A DNA stretch of 42,018 bases from DASZTV01 sp036267875 (GTDB taxonomy: Bacteria; Actinomycetota; Actinomycetes; JAFAQI01), in NCBI GenBank assembly GCA_036267875.1, contig DATAVE010000116.1, forward strand, positions 1 through 42,018, written 5' to 3'. The number at the start of each line of letters is the position of its first letter. The first letter of the stretch is position 1. The position numbers and the translations under genes are program-made. The notes beneath the pieces were generated by a model. It was not told the DNA's origin. It did no database searches and saw nothing but the letters and a program-made list of their open reading frames with translations. Of this stretch, positions 1 to 7,101 are shown piece by piece.

Positions 1-603
1 GAGCTGGTCGCGCGCAACGACCTCGTTGATCAGGCCGTACTCCAGCGCCTTCGGCGCATCGACCACCTCGGCCGTGTAGAGGTAGTACGCCGCGCGGCGC
101 CAGTTCATGAAGACCCACGGCTCGATCGAGGACTCGCCCGAAGGCATGCCGAACCCCTGCAGCGGCGGGTAGGAGAAGTACGCGTCGTCGGCCGCGATAA
201 CCATGTCGGTGGTCAGCCCGTAGTGAGTGCCGCCGCCGAGGCAGTAGCCGTGGATCTGGGAGATCGTCGGCTTGGAGAGCTCCCACAGGTTCAGGACCGG
301 CTTCACGAAGAGGTCGCTCTGCGCCTTCCAGGGAGCCCCCCGGACCTGGGACTCCTCGTAGAAGCTCGGGTAGGCCTCCTGCATGTTGCCGACCACGTGA
401 CCGGAACAGAATCCCTTGCCGTTGGCCTTGAGGATGACGACCTTGATGTTGTAGTCGCGGTCGGCGTCGAGCAGGGCCGCATCGACCTCTTCTGCCATCT
501 TCTGGTCCTGGGCATTGGCCTTCTCGGGCCAGTTCAGGATCACCCGCGCGATCGGGCCGTCCTTCTGGTAGATGATCCGCTCGCGGGTCTCGCTCAAGTC
601 CAT
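1..603 (-). CDS. Enoyl-CoA hydratase/isomerase (crotonase) family protein, 3' end cut by window edge
   Basis: Reading the minus strand from ATG at 603 gives 201 codons that run off the left edge. The protein begins MDLSETRERIIYQKDG and shows crotonase landmarks: a GKGFCSGH segment (first oxyanion-hole strand, around residue 76) and CLGGGTHYGL (around residue 126, second oxyanion-hole glycine), then a DMVIAADDAYFSYPP strand-loop. Crotonases hydrate or isomerise enoyl-CoA esters in the cytosol. The exact substrate cannot be read from the sequence. The GH in place of the common GxD after the first oxyanion strand shows it is not a textbook fatty-acid hydratase. A motif-B palindrome lies 21 bases upstream of the start, which links the gene to the operon at 23.5-32.9 kb rather than to its immediate right-hand neighbours. 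The C-terminus is not visible. Confidence 0.9.
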   Translation of the reverse strand, partial: MDLSETRERIIYQKDGPIARVILNWPEKANAQDQKMAEEVDAALLDADRDYNIKVVILKANGKGFCSGHVVGNMQEAYPSFYEESQVRGAPWKAQSDLFVKPVLNLWELSKPTISQIHGYCLGGGTHYGLTTDMVIAADDAYFSYPPLQGFGMPSGESSIEPWVFMNWRRAAYYLYTAEVVDAPKALEYGLINEVVARDQL

Positions 604-623
604 GATCGGACGTTAGCTGCTAG

Positions 624-639
624 GTGACGCGCGCGTCAG
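624..639. promoter_or_regulatory. Motif-B operator candidate upstream of the crotonase gene
   Basis: GTGACGCGCGCGTCAG contains a perfect 14-bp palindrome. It matches the other intergenic motif-B sites (22351, 23512, 34113, 40267) at all but the first position of the shared STGAC...GTCAG frame. It sits 21-36 bases before the crotonase ATG, where a repressor would block transcription. Confidence 0.6.
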
Positions 640-739
640 GGTGGGGTCGGACCGACGGCAGCCGTCCACCGAAGCAGCGGGTAGTGGGCGGGTTGCGCGA
701 TGCCGACGGCCTTGACGGCTCGACAGACCGCTCCTAGCC

Positions 740-758
740 TGAGCGATCGCTAACTAAG
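740..758 (+). promoter_or_regulatory. Motif-A operator candidate upstream of the monooxygenase/ABC-importer operon
   Basis: TGAGCGATCGCTAACTAAG, which includes the perfect palindrome AGCGATCGCT. Together with the preceding bases it shares the 12-mer TAGCCTGAGCGA with the site at 16516-16534. It lies about 113 bases before the start at 871. The rest of the 267-base gap (604-870) holds one motif-B site and the TGTTACAC repeats and no gene. Confidence 0.55.
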
Positions 759-812
759 TGCCCGCGGCAAGAAATCACCCCGGAGATGTGTGTAGACAAA
801 TGTAACTGTAGG

Positions 813-830
813 TGTTACACCTGTTACACA
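813..830 (+). repeat. Tandem TGTTACAC direct repeat in the promoter region
   Basis: TGTTACACC is followed directly by TGTTACACA. Inverted GTAAC elements flank it at 802-806 and 836-840, so the region reads as GTAAC / GTTAC / GTTAC / GTAAC. It lies 40-58 bases before the start at 871. It may be an activator or repressor site, or a duplicated promoter element. No match to a named regulator is claimed. Confidence 0.4.
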
Positions 831-870
831 GACTCGTAACGGAGTCGAAACGCAGGGAAAGGTCGGCCAC

Positions 871-1857
871 ATGTGGTTTGGCTACCAGCTGAGACCGCAT
901 CTGTCGGTGCAGGCGCAGGCACAGTCCGCCGAGAAGGCCAGCCTGAACGGCGTGGTAGTTCCCGAACACCACGGCCTGACGCAGTGGGCGTCCAACCCGA
1001 TCCTCATGGCGTACGCCGCAGGCGTTGCGACATCGACGATCGACGTCGGCGCCGCTCCCCTGTTGCTTCCGCTGTACCAGCCGCAGCGCCTCGCAGAGGA
1101 GGCGGCATTCATCAACAACGAGCTCGGCGGTCGCCTGATCGTCGGCGTCGGTGCCGGCTACATGCCCGAGGACTTCGAGCACTTCGGACTGGACGTCGCG
1201 AACCGCGGTGCACTGACCGACGAGGGAATCGACATCCTCCGACTGGCGTGGCAGGGCCAACCGTTCGAGTTCAACGGCGCGCAGCAGAGCTTCCGTGCTC
1301 AGGTATGCCTGCCGGTGCCCGAGGTCATCCCGCCAATCTGGGTTGCCGCGGGCAGCCGCGCGGGTGCGCGACGAGCAGCCAAGAGGGGCGACGCGATCCT
1401 GCTCGACGACCTGCGGCCGCTCGACGAGCTCGTAGATCTCGCGGATGAATATCGCACCGTCTGCGAAGCGAACGACAAGCCGGCGTCGGTCGTTCTGATG
1501 CGACGGGTGTGGATCGGCGACCCGGACTATGCGCGGCGCCAGCTGCGGGACGAAGTAGACGCGTACCGCTCGACTGTCGTGAAGCGGAGCGACGCGCCGT
1601 GGCTGGGCGCTGCCGCATCCCAGCCCGAGGCGCAGTCCGACGGCCCGCCGATCCTATGCGGCACCGTCGCTGAGATCGCCGAGCAGCTCGCCGAGTGCGT
1701 CGGCGCGGTAGGCGCGGACAAAGTGGTGTTCAAGGCGCCCTTCATCGTTGGCACCCCGTCGCTCGACGTGATTCTCGACCAGATACACGCCGTCGGCGAA
1801 CAGCTTGTAGCGCCCAGCCGTGGTGGGCTCGACGACGCGCAAGGCGTGGGCAGATGA
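871..1857 (+). CDS. Luciferase-like monooxygenase (LLM class flavin-dependent oxidoreductase)
   Basis: 328 residues, ordinary for the bacterial luciferase-like TIM-barrel family. Family features are the early PEHHG segment (residues 28-32), the DVGAAPLLLPLYQP strand-loop, the GRLIVGVGAGYMPEDF segment near residue 90-105, and PPIWVAAGS near residue 154, where flavin or F420 phosphate is usually held. Members use reduced FMN or F420 for oxygenation or hydride transfer. Which cofactor is used here cannot be decided. AGGGAAAGG ends about eight bases before the ATG and is a good ribosome site. It is the first gene of the run to 12577, with a 4-base overlap (ATGA) with the next gene. In this setting an oxidative step on the imported compound is likely. 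Confidence 0.85.
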   Translation: MWFGYQLRPHLSVQAQAQSAEKASLNGVVVPEHHGLTQWASNPILMAYAAGVATSTIDVGAAPLLLPLYQPQRLAEEAAFINNELGGRLIVGVGAGYMPEDFEHFGLDVANRGALTDEGIDILRLAWQGQPFEFNGAQQSFRAQVCLPVPEVIPPIWVAAGSRAGARRAAKRGDAILLDDLRPLDELVDLADEYRTVCEANDKPASVVLMRRVWIGDPDYARRQLRDEVDAYRSTVVKRSDAPWLGAAASQPEAQSDGPPILCGTVAEIAEQLAECVGAVGADKVVFKAPFIVGTPSLDVILDQIHAVGEQLVAPSRGGLDDAQGVGR

Positions 1858-2372
1858 CTGAGAGCGTTCGGCGCGTCGTCACCGGGCAGACGGCGGAGGG
1901 GACCAGCGTCTTCGCCTCGGATACCGAGATACAGCCGACCGATCATGGCGGCAGGCAGCTGTACCCGGTATGGGGAACCGACGAGATTCCCGTTCGCCTC
2001 CCGACCGATGGCAGTGTCGACTATGCGGCGACGAGATTCCCCCCTCCGCACGGCGCGCGGGTGCTCATCGTCACCTACCCGGCATCCGACGAGGCGCCGA
2101 TCTCCACCCCTGGCGTTGCTGCCGCGGGCGGCGTCCCCACGGACGGAGGTCGATACGAGAGCAACGACCCCGCCACTGGCCAGCACATGACCAACACGAT
2201 CGATGTGGTCCTCATCATCAAGGGCGAGATCGGCCTCGAGCAGGACAACGGCGTCGAGGTCGTGTTGCGCGAGGGTGACGTACTCGTCCAGAACGGCGCA
2301 CGTCACGCCTGGCGGACCCGAGGCGTGGAGTGTCGCGTCGCCTTCTTCATCCTCGGCGCCGAACGTGGATGA
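1854..2372 (+). CDS. Cupin domain protein
   Basis: 172 residues from the ATG that overlaps the previous stop (ATGA). The open frame extends further upstream but only as antisense-like sequence inside the monooxygenase gene. The C-terminal half (about residues 100-170) has the cupin_2 pattern: a VVLIIKGEIGLE strand, VVLREGDVLVQNGARHAW, then a final VAFFILG strand. Only part of the usual metal-ligand set is visible (H in ARHAW), so metal binding is uncertain. Proteins of this shape beside monooxygenases and SDRs are usually small catabolic enzymes or sensors. The specific role here is not known. Confidence 0.75.
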   Translation: MTESVRRVVTGQTAEGTSVFASDTEIQPTDHGGRQLYPVWGTDEIPVRLPTDGSVDYAATRFPPPHGARVLIVTYPASDEAPISTPGVAAAGGVPTDGGRYESNDPATGQHMTNTIDVVLIIKGEIGLEQDNGVEVVLREGDVLVQNGARHAWRTRGVECRVAFFILGAERG

Positions 2373-3438
2373 CCTCGAGCCTGTCGGGACTCAGAAGAAC
2401 CTCGATCGTGTGGTGACCTACCTCAGGGATCAGCATCTGATCGATGGCCCGATCGATTCGGTTCGGGCAGAGCGAGCCGGCATGGGCCAGTCGTACGAGA
2501 ACTGGCTGGTCGAGGTTCGCACCCCCGAGCTCGCGCGCTTCATCGTGCGACGCGAGCCGGCATCCGGTCCGCTCGAGCCGTATGACATTGCTCGCGAGGC
2601 CCACCTGCTCACGGCGCTTGCCTCACACGGAGTGCCGGTGCCGCCGGTGCTCGCGCTTTGCACGGACCGCGACGTGCTGGCGCGGCCGTTTGCGCTGTTC
2701 GGCTTCGTCGAAGGCGACATCCCCGACTACCGCAATATCGCGTCGACCGCGTCGTGGGGAGATCTCGCGACCCGTCGCGCGATGTTGGAGAGCCTCGTCA
2801 GCGTCCTTGCTGCGATTCAGGCGGTGGACTGGCGTCGTCCCGAGTTCGGTGCGGCGGTGAGCGAGCCTTCGGATGGCTCGCCGTTGCCCGCTCGGATCCA
2901 TCGGATGCGCGCGCAGCTCGAGACGCTTCGTCCCACCGGATCGATGGAGCTCGCGACGATCGCCGACGCCGGTGAGTGGCTGATCACGGAAGGGGAGCAG
3001 CTGCCTCCGACTCAGCTTGTGCTGGCGCACGGCGACTACCGGGTGGGCAATCTCATCTGGGACGGCACCGACATCACATCGGTCCTGGACTGGGAGATGG
3101 CATCCGTCGGCGACCCGATGCAGGACATCGGCTACCTGTGCCATCCGCTACACCGGGAGGCACACCCCGATCTCATCGGAATGCTGGGTAGCCGCGACGA
3201 GGTCTTCGGGCTCTACGAGCAGGCGACCGGCCGCGCTGTGGACGTGCGCCGAGTCCATCTCTATCTCATCTATGCCTTGTACTTCGTCGCGTTCACGAAC
3301 GTCTGCCTGTTCCTTCGAACCACCGCGGGCGCGACGACGGACGTACGAGTCCCGAGCAACTTCCCGAAGACGTTCCGGATACTCCATCGACTTCTCGATG
3401 AGATCGCCAGGTACGAGGCGGGCGAGTCGTTTTGCTGA
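2365..3438 (+). CDS. APH-fold phosphotransferase (ACAD10/LvaA-like kinase)
   Basis: 357 residues from GTG at 2365, which overlaps the cupin stop by 8 bases. An upstream extension in this frame lies wholly inside the cupin gene. The catalytic loop HGDYRVGN (H222, D224) and the metal-binding DWEMASVGDP (D242) are the Brenner motif and DFG equivalent of the aminoglycoside-phosphotransferase fold. This subgroup, found in mammalian ACAD10/11 and in Pseudomonas LvaA, is associated with acyl-CoA metabolism and phosphorylates 4-hydroxyacyl-CoA esters, not antibiotics. The surroundings (acyl-CoA synthetase, dehydrogenase, hydratase, SDR within 14 kb) fit that. The next gene overlaps it and may encode an LvaB-type partner. 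Substrate assignment is inference. Confidence 0.85.
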   Translation: MDDLEPVGTQKNLDRVVTYLRDQHLIDGPIDSVRAERAGMGQSYENWLVEVRTPELARFIVRREPASGPLEPYDIAREAHLLTALASHGVPVPPVLALCTDRDVLARPFALFGFVEGDIPDYRNIASTASWGDLATRRAMLESLVSVLAAIQAVDWRRPEFGAAVSEPSDGSPLPARIHRMRAQLETLRPTGSMELATIADAGEWLITEGEQLPPTQLVLAHGDYRVGNLIWDGTDITSVLDWEMASVGDPMQDIGYLCHPLHREAHPDLIGMLGSRDEVFGLYEQATGRAVDVRRVHLYLIYALYFVAFTNVCLFLRTTAGATTDVRVPSNFPKTFRILHRLLDEIARYEAGESFC

Positions 3439-3848
3439 CCGACGACTTGGGCGACCTCCTCGCGGTGATCGCACGAACCCTGGATGAGCGCGTCGCGCCA
3501 GAGCTTTCCGACCCGTACCTGAGGGAGCAGCTCGTGGCGATCGCCCGGCTGCTCGACACCCTCGCCGCTGCCTGGCCACGGATCCTCGAGGACGGCTCGT
3601 GGTCGCAAGCACTTGCGCAGCAGGTTCTCTCGGTGTCGGAAGCCACCCGAAGCGTGGATGGAGGAGCGGCCCCAATCCCGGCCCTCGAATCGGTCGCGTG
3701 GTCGGCGGTCAAGTCGCTCATCGCTGCTTCTGGCGACGACGCCGCCGAAGCCCGACGCAAGATCCGCGGCCAGATGAAGGCCGCGTACGCCGATCTCGCC
3801 GCGACGTTCTCCCCTCCCGGGACGTTTGTGGTCGACGCCACGAAATAG
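3432..3848 (+). CDS. Small helical protein paired with the phosphotransferase (possible LvaB/DUF6285-type)
   Basis: 138 residues from TTG at 3432, overlapping the kinase stop by 7 bases. This coupling argues for production in fixed ratio with the kinase. It has no cysteine cluster, signal or catalytic motif. Amphipathic helices dominate, beginning LLAVIARTLDERVAPEL, followed by an alanine-rich middle and a basic stretch (ARRKIRGQMKAAYADL). In Pseudomonas levulinate catabolism the kinase LvaA needs a small partner, LvaB, encoded directly downstream. Position, size and helical character match, but I cannot test homology. The TTG start is chosen because it is the only one near a purine-rich GAGGCGGG about 10 bases upstream. 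Confidence 0.65.
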   Translation: MLTDDLGDLLAVIARTLDERVAPELSDPYLREQLVAIARLLDTLAAAWPRILEDGSWSQALAQQVLSVSEATRSVDGGAAPIPALESVAWSAVKSLIAASGDDAAEARRKIRGQMKAAYADLAATFSPPGTFVVDATK

Positions 3849-3851
3849 CTC

Positions 3852-3873
3852 GCCGCGGGAAACCACCCGCGGC
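3852..3873 (+). other. Perfect 8-bp stem-loop in an intra-operon gap
   Basis: GCCGCGGG (3852-3859) and CCCGCGGC (3866-3873) pair perfectly around a 6-base loop, 3 bases after the stop at 3848 and 34 bases before the next start. There is no T-run. It is either a partial terminator, or a processing/stability hairpin that lowers expression of downstream genes. Confidence 0.5.
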
Positions 3874-3907
3874 AAATACCGAGTCATCTCTGCAGAAGGA
3901 GAATGCC

Positions 3908-4912
3908 GTGCTGAAGGACTCAACCCGTCTGCGGCCGGTGGACGCGCAGTTCCACCAACCCGCATACCGCGATCCGACCTGGCTCGAGACGAACTGGTTC
4001 TCCTTCCTCGTCCCCGAGCGCAACCTGCGTGGCCACGTCTACGCAGTCTTCAGGGTCAATCTCGGCGTGGTCGCATCTCGGGTGGTCATCTGGAGCGGGG
4101 ACTGCCCCCGGGGCATCGTCGATGCCGACTACAGCGACGTGAGGAACCACCTGCCGATACCGCCGCAGAACCTCGACAACTACAGCCTGGCCAACGGCTT
4201 GTCGGTGCGGATGGTCGAACCGCTTCAGAAGTACGAGATCACCTATCGCGGCTTCGAGGACATGTCTCTTGAGCTGGTCGCGACGGGCTTGATGCCTGCG
4301 GTGGAGAGCCGCGACACCAAGCTTCCTGACGGTGAGGAGTTCAGCCACTTCCACCTCGTCGAGTCGCACCAGAAGGACTCCATCGGTCACTTGGACCAGA
4401 CGATGCGCATGGTCGGCGTCCTGCGGCTTCGGGGCGAAGAGATCGAGATCGACTACCCCTCGAACCGCGATCACTCGTGGAGTCCGCGACCGGAGCTCAA
4501 GCACGGCTGGGGCAACTTCGACGAAGGCTGCTTCGGCGACGAGCTGTTGTTCCACGTTCAGACAAGAGCCGCCGACTCCCTCGAAGAGGGCAACGTGACG
4601 AACGGCTACGTCGTGCGCGATGGAGAGGTTCGCGGTCTTCGGTCGGGACGCGGCAGCTACCGGATGGATGGCTGGATCACGCGCACGCTCCGGTACGAGC
4701 TCGAGGACGAGACCGGCGAGACCTACGTCATCGAGGGTGAGCCGACAAACATGATCCAACAAGCAAGCAGCTTCTTTCCGAACCAGTACGGCGTTCACGG
4801 GCTGACACGTTGGTCGTGGAACGGACGAGTGGGTTGGGGCGAATACAAGTGGCACGCGGAGGTCAGCGAAATGCAGAGTCGTCGAGCCGTAACGAAAGGG
4901 AGTGCACGATGA
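3908..4912 (+). CDS. Uncharacterised protein, possible two-part beta-barrel (DUF7064/DUF7065-like)
   Basis: 334 residues from GTG at 3908, preceded by AGAAGGAGA at a spacing of 5-7 bases. The open frame is longer upstream but overlaps the preceding gene and the hairpin, so that start is rejected. The protein is rich in Trp, Tyr and acidic residues, without signal peptide or membrane segment. The second half has strand-turn patterns and conserved-looking NRDHSWSPR and WSWNGRVGWGEYKWH segments, similar in style to the CrtC/AttH-like double-lipocalin proteins seen next to acyl-CoA genes in Actinobacteria. It is not recognised with certainty and no enzymatic activity can be assigned. It overlaps the substrate-binding-protein gene by 4 bases (ATGA), so it is co-translated with the importer. 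Confidence 0.6.
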   Translation: MLKDSTRLRPVDAQFHQPAYRDPTWLETNWFSFLVPERNLRGHVYAVFRVNLGVVASRVVIWSGDCPRGIVDADYSDVRNHLPIPPQNLDNYSLANGLSVRMVEPLQKYEITYRGFEDMSLELVATGLMPAVESRDTKLPDGEEFSHFHLVESHQKDSIGHLDQTMRMVGVLRLRGEEIEIDYPSNRDHSWSPRPELKHGWGNFDEGCFGDELLFHVQTRAADSLEEGNVTNGYVVRDGEVRGLRSGRGSYRMDGWITRTLRYELEDETGETYVIEGEPTNMIQQASSFFPNQYGVHGLTRWSWNGRVGWGEYKWHAEVSEMQSRRAVTKGSAR

Positions 4913-6156
4913 GTGAACGTCGAGGGATCGCTGCCACGCTGAGGCGGGGCCGCTGGCTCGTGGGGTGCGGCGCCGTCGTACTGGCGGTGACGGCTTGCGG
5001 CGGCTCGTCGTCGCCATCGAGCTCGAGTACGAGCAGCAGCTCCACGCCGCTGCACATCCTGCTCGTGACGAACGTGACTGGCGCCGGCTCGCAGAACGGC
5101 ACATCCAACGTCGCGGGCGTGAAGGAGGCCATCAACGAGGTGAACCAGGCCGGAGGGGTTCTCGGCCGTCAGCTGGTGCTCGACGTCAAGGACGACGGCA
5201 GCGACAACACCAAGGATCTTCCGCTGATCCAGTCGGCCACAGCGAGCTACAAGTACCCGCTGGTCATGAACTCCGACCCGGCTGCGGCGAGCACTGCCCC
5301 CTACATCGCGCGGCAAAGCCTTCTCGAGATCTGCGGCTGCGCCGCCGAGAAGTACGCCGAGCCGAGCGCGCCGAACCCGACGATCTTCGACACCGACTAT
5401 GTCGGTGCCCGGCCGATGGATGCGGCCGCGCAGTACGCCCAGAGCAAGGGCTACACGCGCGTTGCCGTCATGGTCCAGCAGGGCGAGTTCGGTGACGCAG
5501 ACCTGCAGGCTCTCAAGCCGCTGATCAGCAGCACCGGCGGAACGATCACGGACTCGGAGTCGTTGAGCTTCACGGGAGTCGACTTCACGTCCGCGATCGC
5601 CCGCTCGAGGGCTAGCCACCCGCAAGCGCTGCTGACCGACATCTTCGGGGCAGGAGACGCACACCTGCGAACCGAGATCCACGACAGTGGCTGGAACATC
5701 CCGATCATCTCCGGATCGAACGACGCGGCGACCGCACTCAAGGGGCTCGTGCCCTTAGCAGACCTCAAGGGCCAGGTTGTCGTCGGGCCGCGGAGCATGG
5801 CCTATCCGTCGGAGCCTGCCGCACAGACCTTCATCGACAACCTTCAGAAGGCCGGGGTGAACGTCACGAGCTACCTCTACGGTTACGGCGGCGACCACGA
5901 CGGGGTCACCTTGTTCGCGTGGGCGGCCAACCAGACGCACTCGCTCGACGCGACGACCATTGCCAACAAGCTCCACAGCTCAGGCGATGTGGCAGTCCCC
6001 GGGCTGGTCGAGGGCACGACGACCGGATACTCGGCGACGTCGGGCGAGTGGAACGCAGCGTCAGGCCTGGCGTTGATGGAGGCCGGCTACTACAACCTCG
6101 GCAGGTTGAAGCTGATCAAGTCGGTGAGTGCGCCGACATTGCCAGCCGGCATGTGA
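4909..6156 (+). CDS. ABC transporter substrate-binding lipoprotein (LivJ/LivK-type)
   Basis: 415 residues. The N-terminus has RR, a hydrophobic stretch and the lipobox LAVTAC with Cys30 as acylation site, followed by a Gly/Ser/Thr-rich tether. The mature part starts PLHILLVTNVTGAGSQNG and continues with GVKEAINEVNQAGGVLGRQ, typical of Peripla_BP_6 receptors of the hydrophobic amino-acid uptake family. Members bind branched-chain amino acids, but also aromatic acids, amides and other carboxylates, so the ligand is open. The start is the ATG of the ATGA overlap with a purine-rich site upstream. An ordinary 63-base gap separates it from the permease. Being inside a catabolic operon, it probably binds the compound degraded here. 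Confidence 0.9.
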   Translation: MSERRGIAATLRRGRWLVGCGAVVLAVTACGGSSSPSSSSTSSSSTPLHILLVTNVTGAGSQNGTSNVAGVKEAINEVNQAGGVLGRQLVLDVKDDGSDNTKDLPLIQSATASYKYPLVMNSDPAAASTAPYIARQSLLEICGCAAEKYAEPSAPNPTIFDTDYVGARPMDAAAQYAQSKGYTRVAVMVQQGEFGDADLQALKPLISSTGGTITDSESLSFTGVDFTSAIARSRASHPQALLTDIFGAGDAHLRTEIHDSGWNIPIISGSNDAATALKGLVPLADLKGQVVVGPRSMAYPSEPAAQTFIDNLQKAGVNVTSYLYGYGGDHDGVTLFAWAANQTHSLDATTIANKLHSSGDVAVPGLVEGTTTGYSATSGEWNAASGLALMEAGYYNLGRLKLIKSVSAPTLPAGM

Positions 6157-6219
6157 CGAGGGACGACGCGTAATTGATGCTCGCCGATCAGGTGTCCGTC
6201 CAAGAGATGAGGGGCTGAA

Positions 6220-7101
6220 ATGGAGCTTGGCGGCGCTGTCGTCAGCGGGATCGCAATCGGATCCGTCTACGCGCTGATCGCGCTTGGCTTCTCCTTCATC
6301 TATCGGACGACAGGGAGCTTCAACTTCGCACAGGGTCAGATCGTGACCTTTGGATCGTTGATTTCCTACTCGCTCTACGTGTCGGCGGGGGTGCCCGCGC
6401 TGGCGGCGATCGTGATCGTTGCGATCGCCGCCGGCGCCCTCGGCGCCATTGTCGAGCGAGTCGCGATCTGGCCGTTGGCGTCCCGGGGGGACGACACACT
6501 CACGTGGCTGATCTCCACGCTGGGCGTCGCGGTTCTGATCACCGGGTTCGCCGAGCGAGTGTGGGGCACCATCCCGCTCGGCGTGCCCAACTACGTCGGC
6601 CCGAATGTGATCCATCTCGGCGGGCAGATCAACTTGGCGACCCCATATTTGATCGGCATCGGCTCGGTGCTCGTCGCGGCAGCGGCGATCGAGGTGTCTC
6701 AGCGCTTTACGATCTGGGGCAAGGCGATGCGCGCGACGGCCGACAACCGCCAGGCTGTCGCGCTCGCCGGTGTCAACGTGATCCGACTCGGCGTCGTGTC
6801 GTTCGCCATTGGTGGAGCCCTCGCCGGGATCGCCGGCTTCGTGCTCGCGCCGATCACGTTCGCCGACAGTACGGCGGGGATGAGCTTCGCCGTACTGGCA
6901 TTCGCGGCACTGGCGATCGGGGGCTTCGCGAGCCACTGGGGGGCGATCTTCGGCGGTTGGCTCGTCGGGATCACCGAGAGCATCGGCGGAACGTACGCAG
7001 GTCTGCAGTACCAAGACATCTTCGTGTTCGGCGTCTTGATCGTGATCTTGCTGATCAGGCCTGAAGGCCTCACCGGATCTCGGAATGTACGGCTTGTCTG
7101 A
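6220..7101 (+). CDS. Branched-chain amino-acid-type ABC transporter permease (LivH-like)
   Basis: 293 residues and almost entirely hydrophobic, with about eight membrane segments. It opens with GAVVSGIAIGSVYALIALGFSFIYRTTGSFNFAQGQ, which is the LivH N-terminal signature (G.vYAL.AlG...iy..tg..nfAqG). GKAMRATADNRQAVALAGVN near residue 167 is the cytoplasmic coupling (EAA-like) loop that contacts the ATPase. GAGGGGCTG upstream of the ATG acts as ribosome site. Overlap with the next gene is 17 bases. It forms the transmembrane pore with the permease half of the next protein. Confidence 0.92.
   Translation: MELGGAVVSGIAIGSVYALIALGFSFIYRTTGSFNFAQGQIVTFGSLISYSLYVSAGVPALAAIVIVAIAAGALGAIVERVAIWPLASRGDDTLTWLISTLGVAVLITGFAERVWGTIPLGVPNYVGPNVIHLGGQINLATPYLIGIGSVLVAAAAIEVSQRFTIWGKAMRATADNRQAVALAGVNVIRLGVVSFAIGGALAGIAGFVLAPITFADSTAGMSFAVLAFAALAIGGFASHWGAIFGGWLVGITESIGGTYAGLQYQDIFVFGVLIVILLIRPEGLTGSRNVRLV

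Noticed and set aside
2365..3438. Aminoglycoside resistance gene
   Set aside because: The fold is shared, but the HGDYRVGN and DWEMASVGDP versions and the acyl-CoA gene context point to the ACAD10/LvaA-type metabolic kinases.
3920..5104. 394-codon open frame on the minus strand
   Set aside because: It lies antisense to two well-supported genes (3908-4912 and 4909-6156), shows no family pattern and is Val/Arg/Asp-rich as expected for a high-GC shadow frame.
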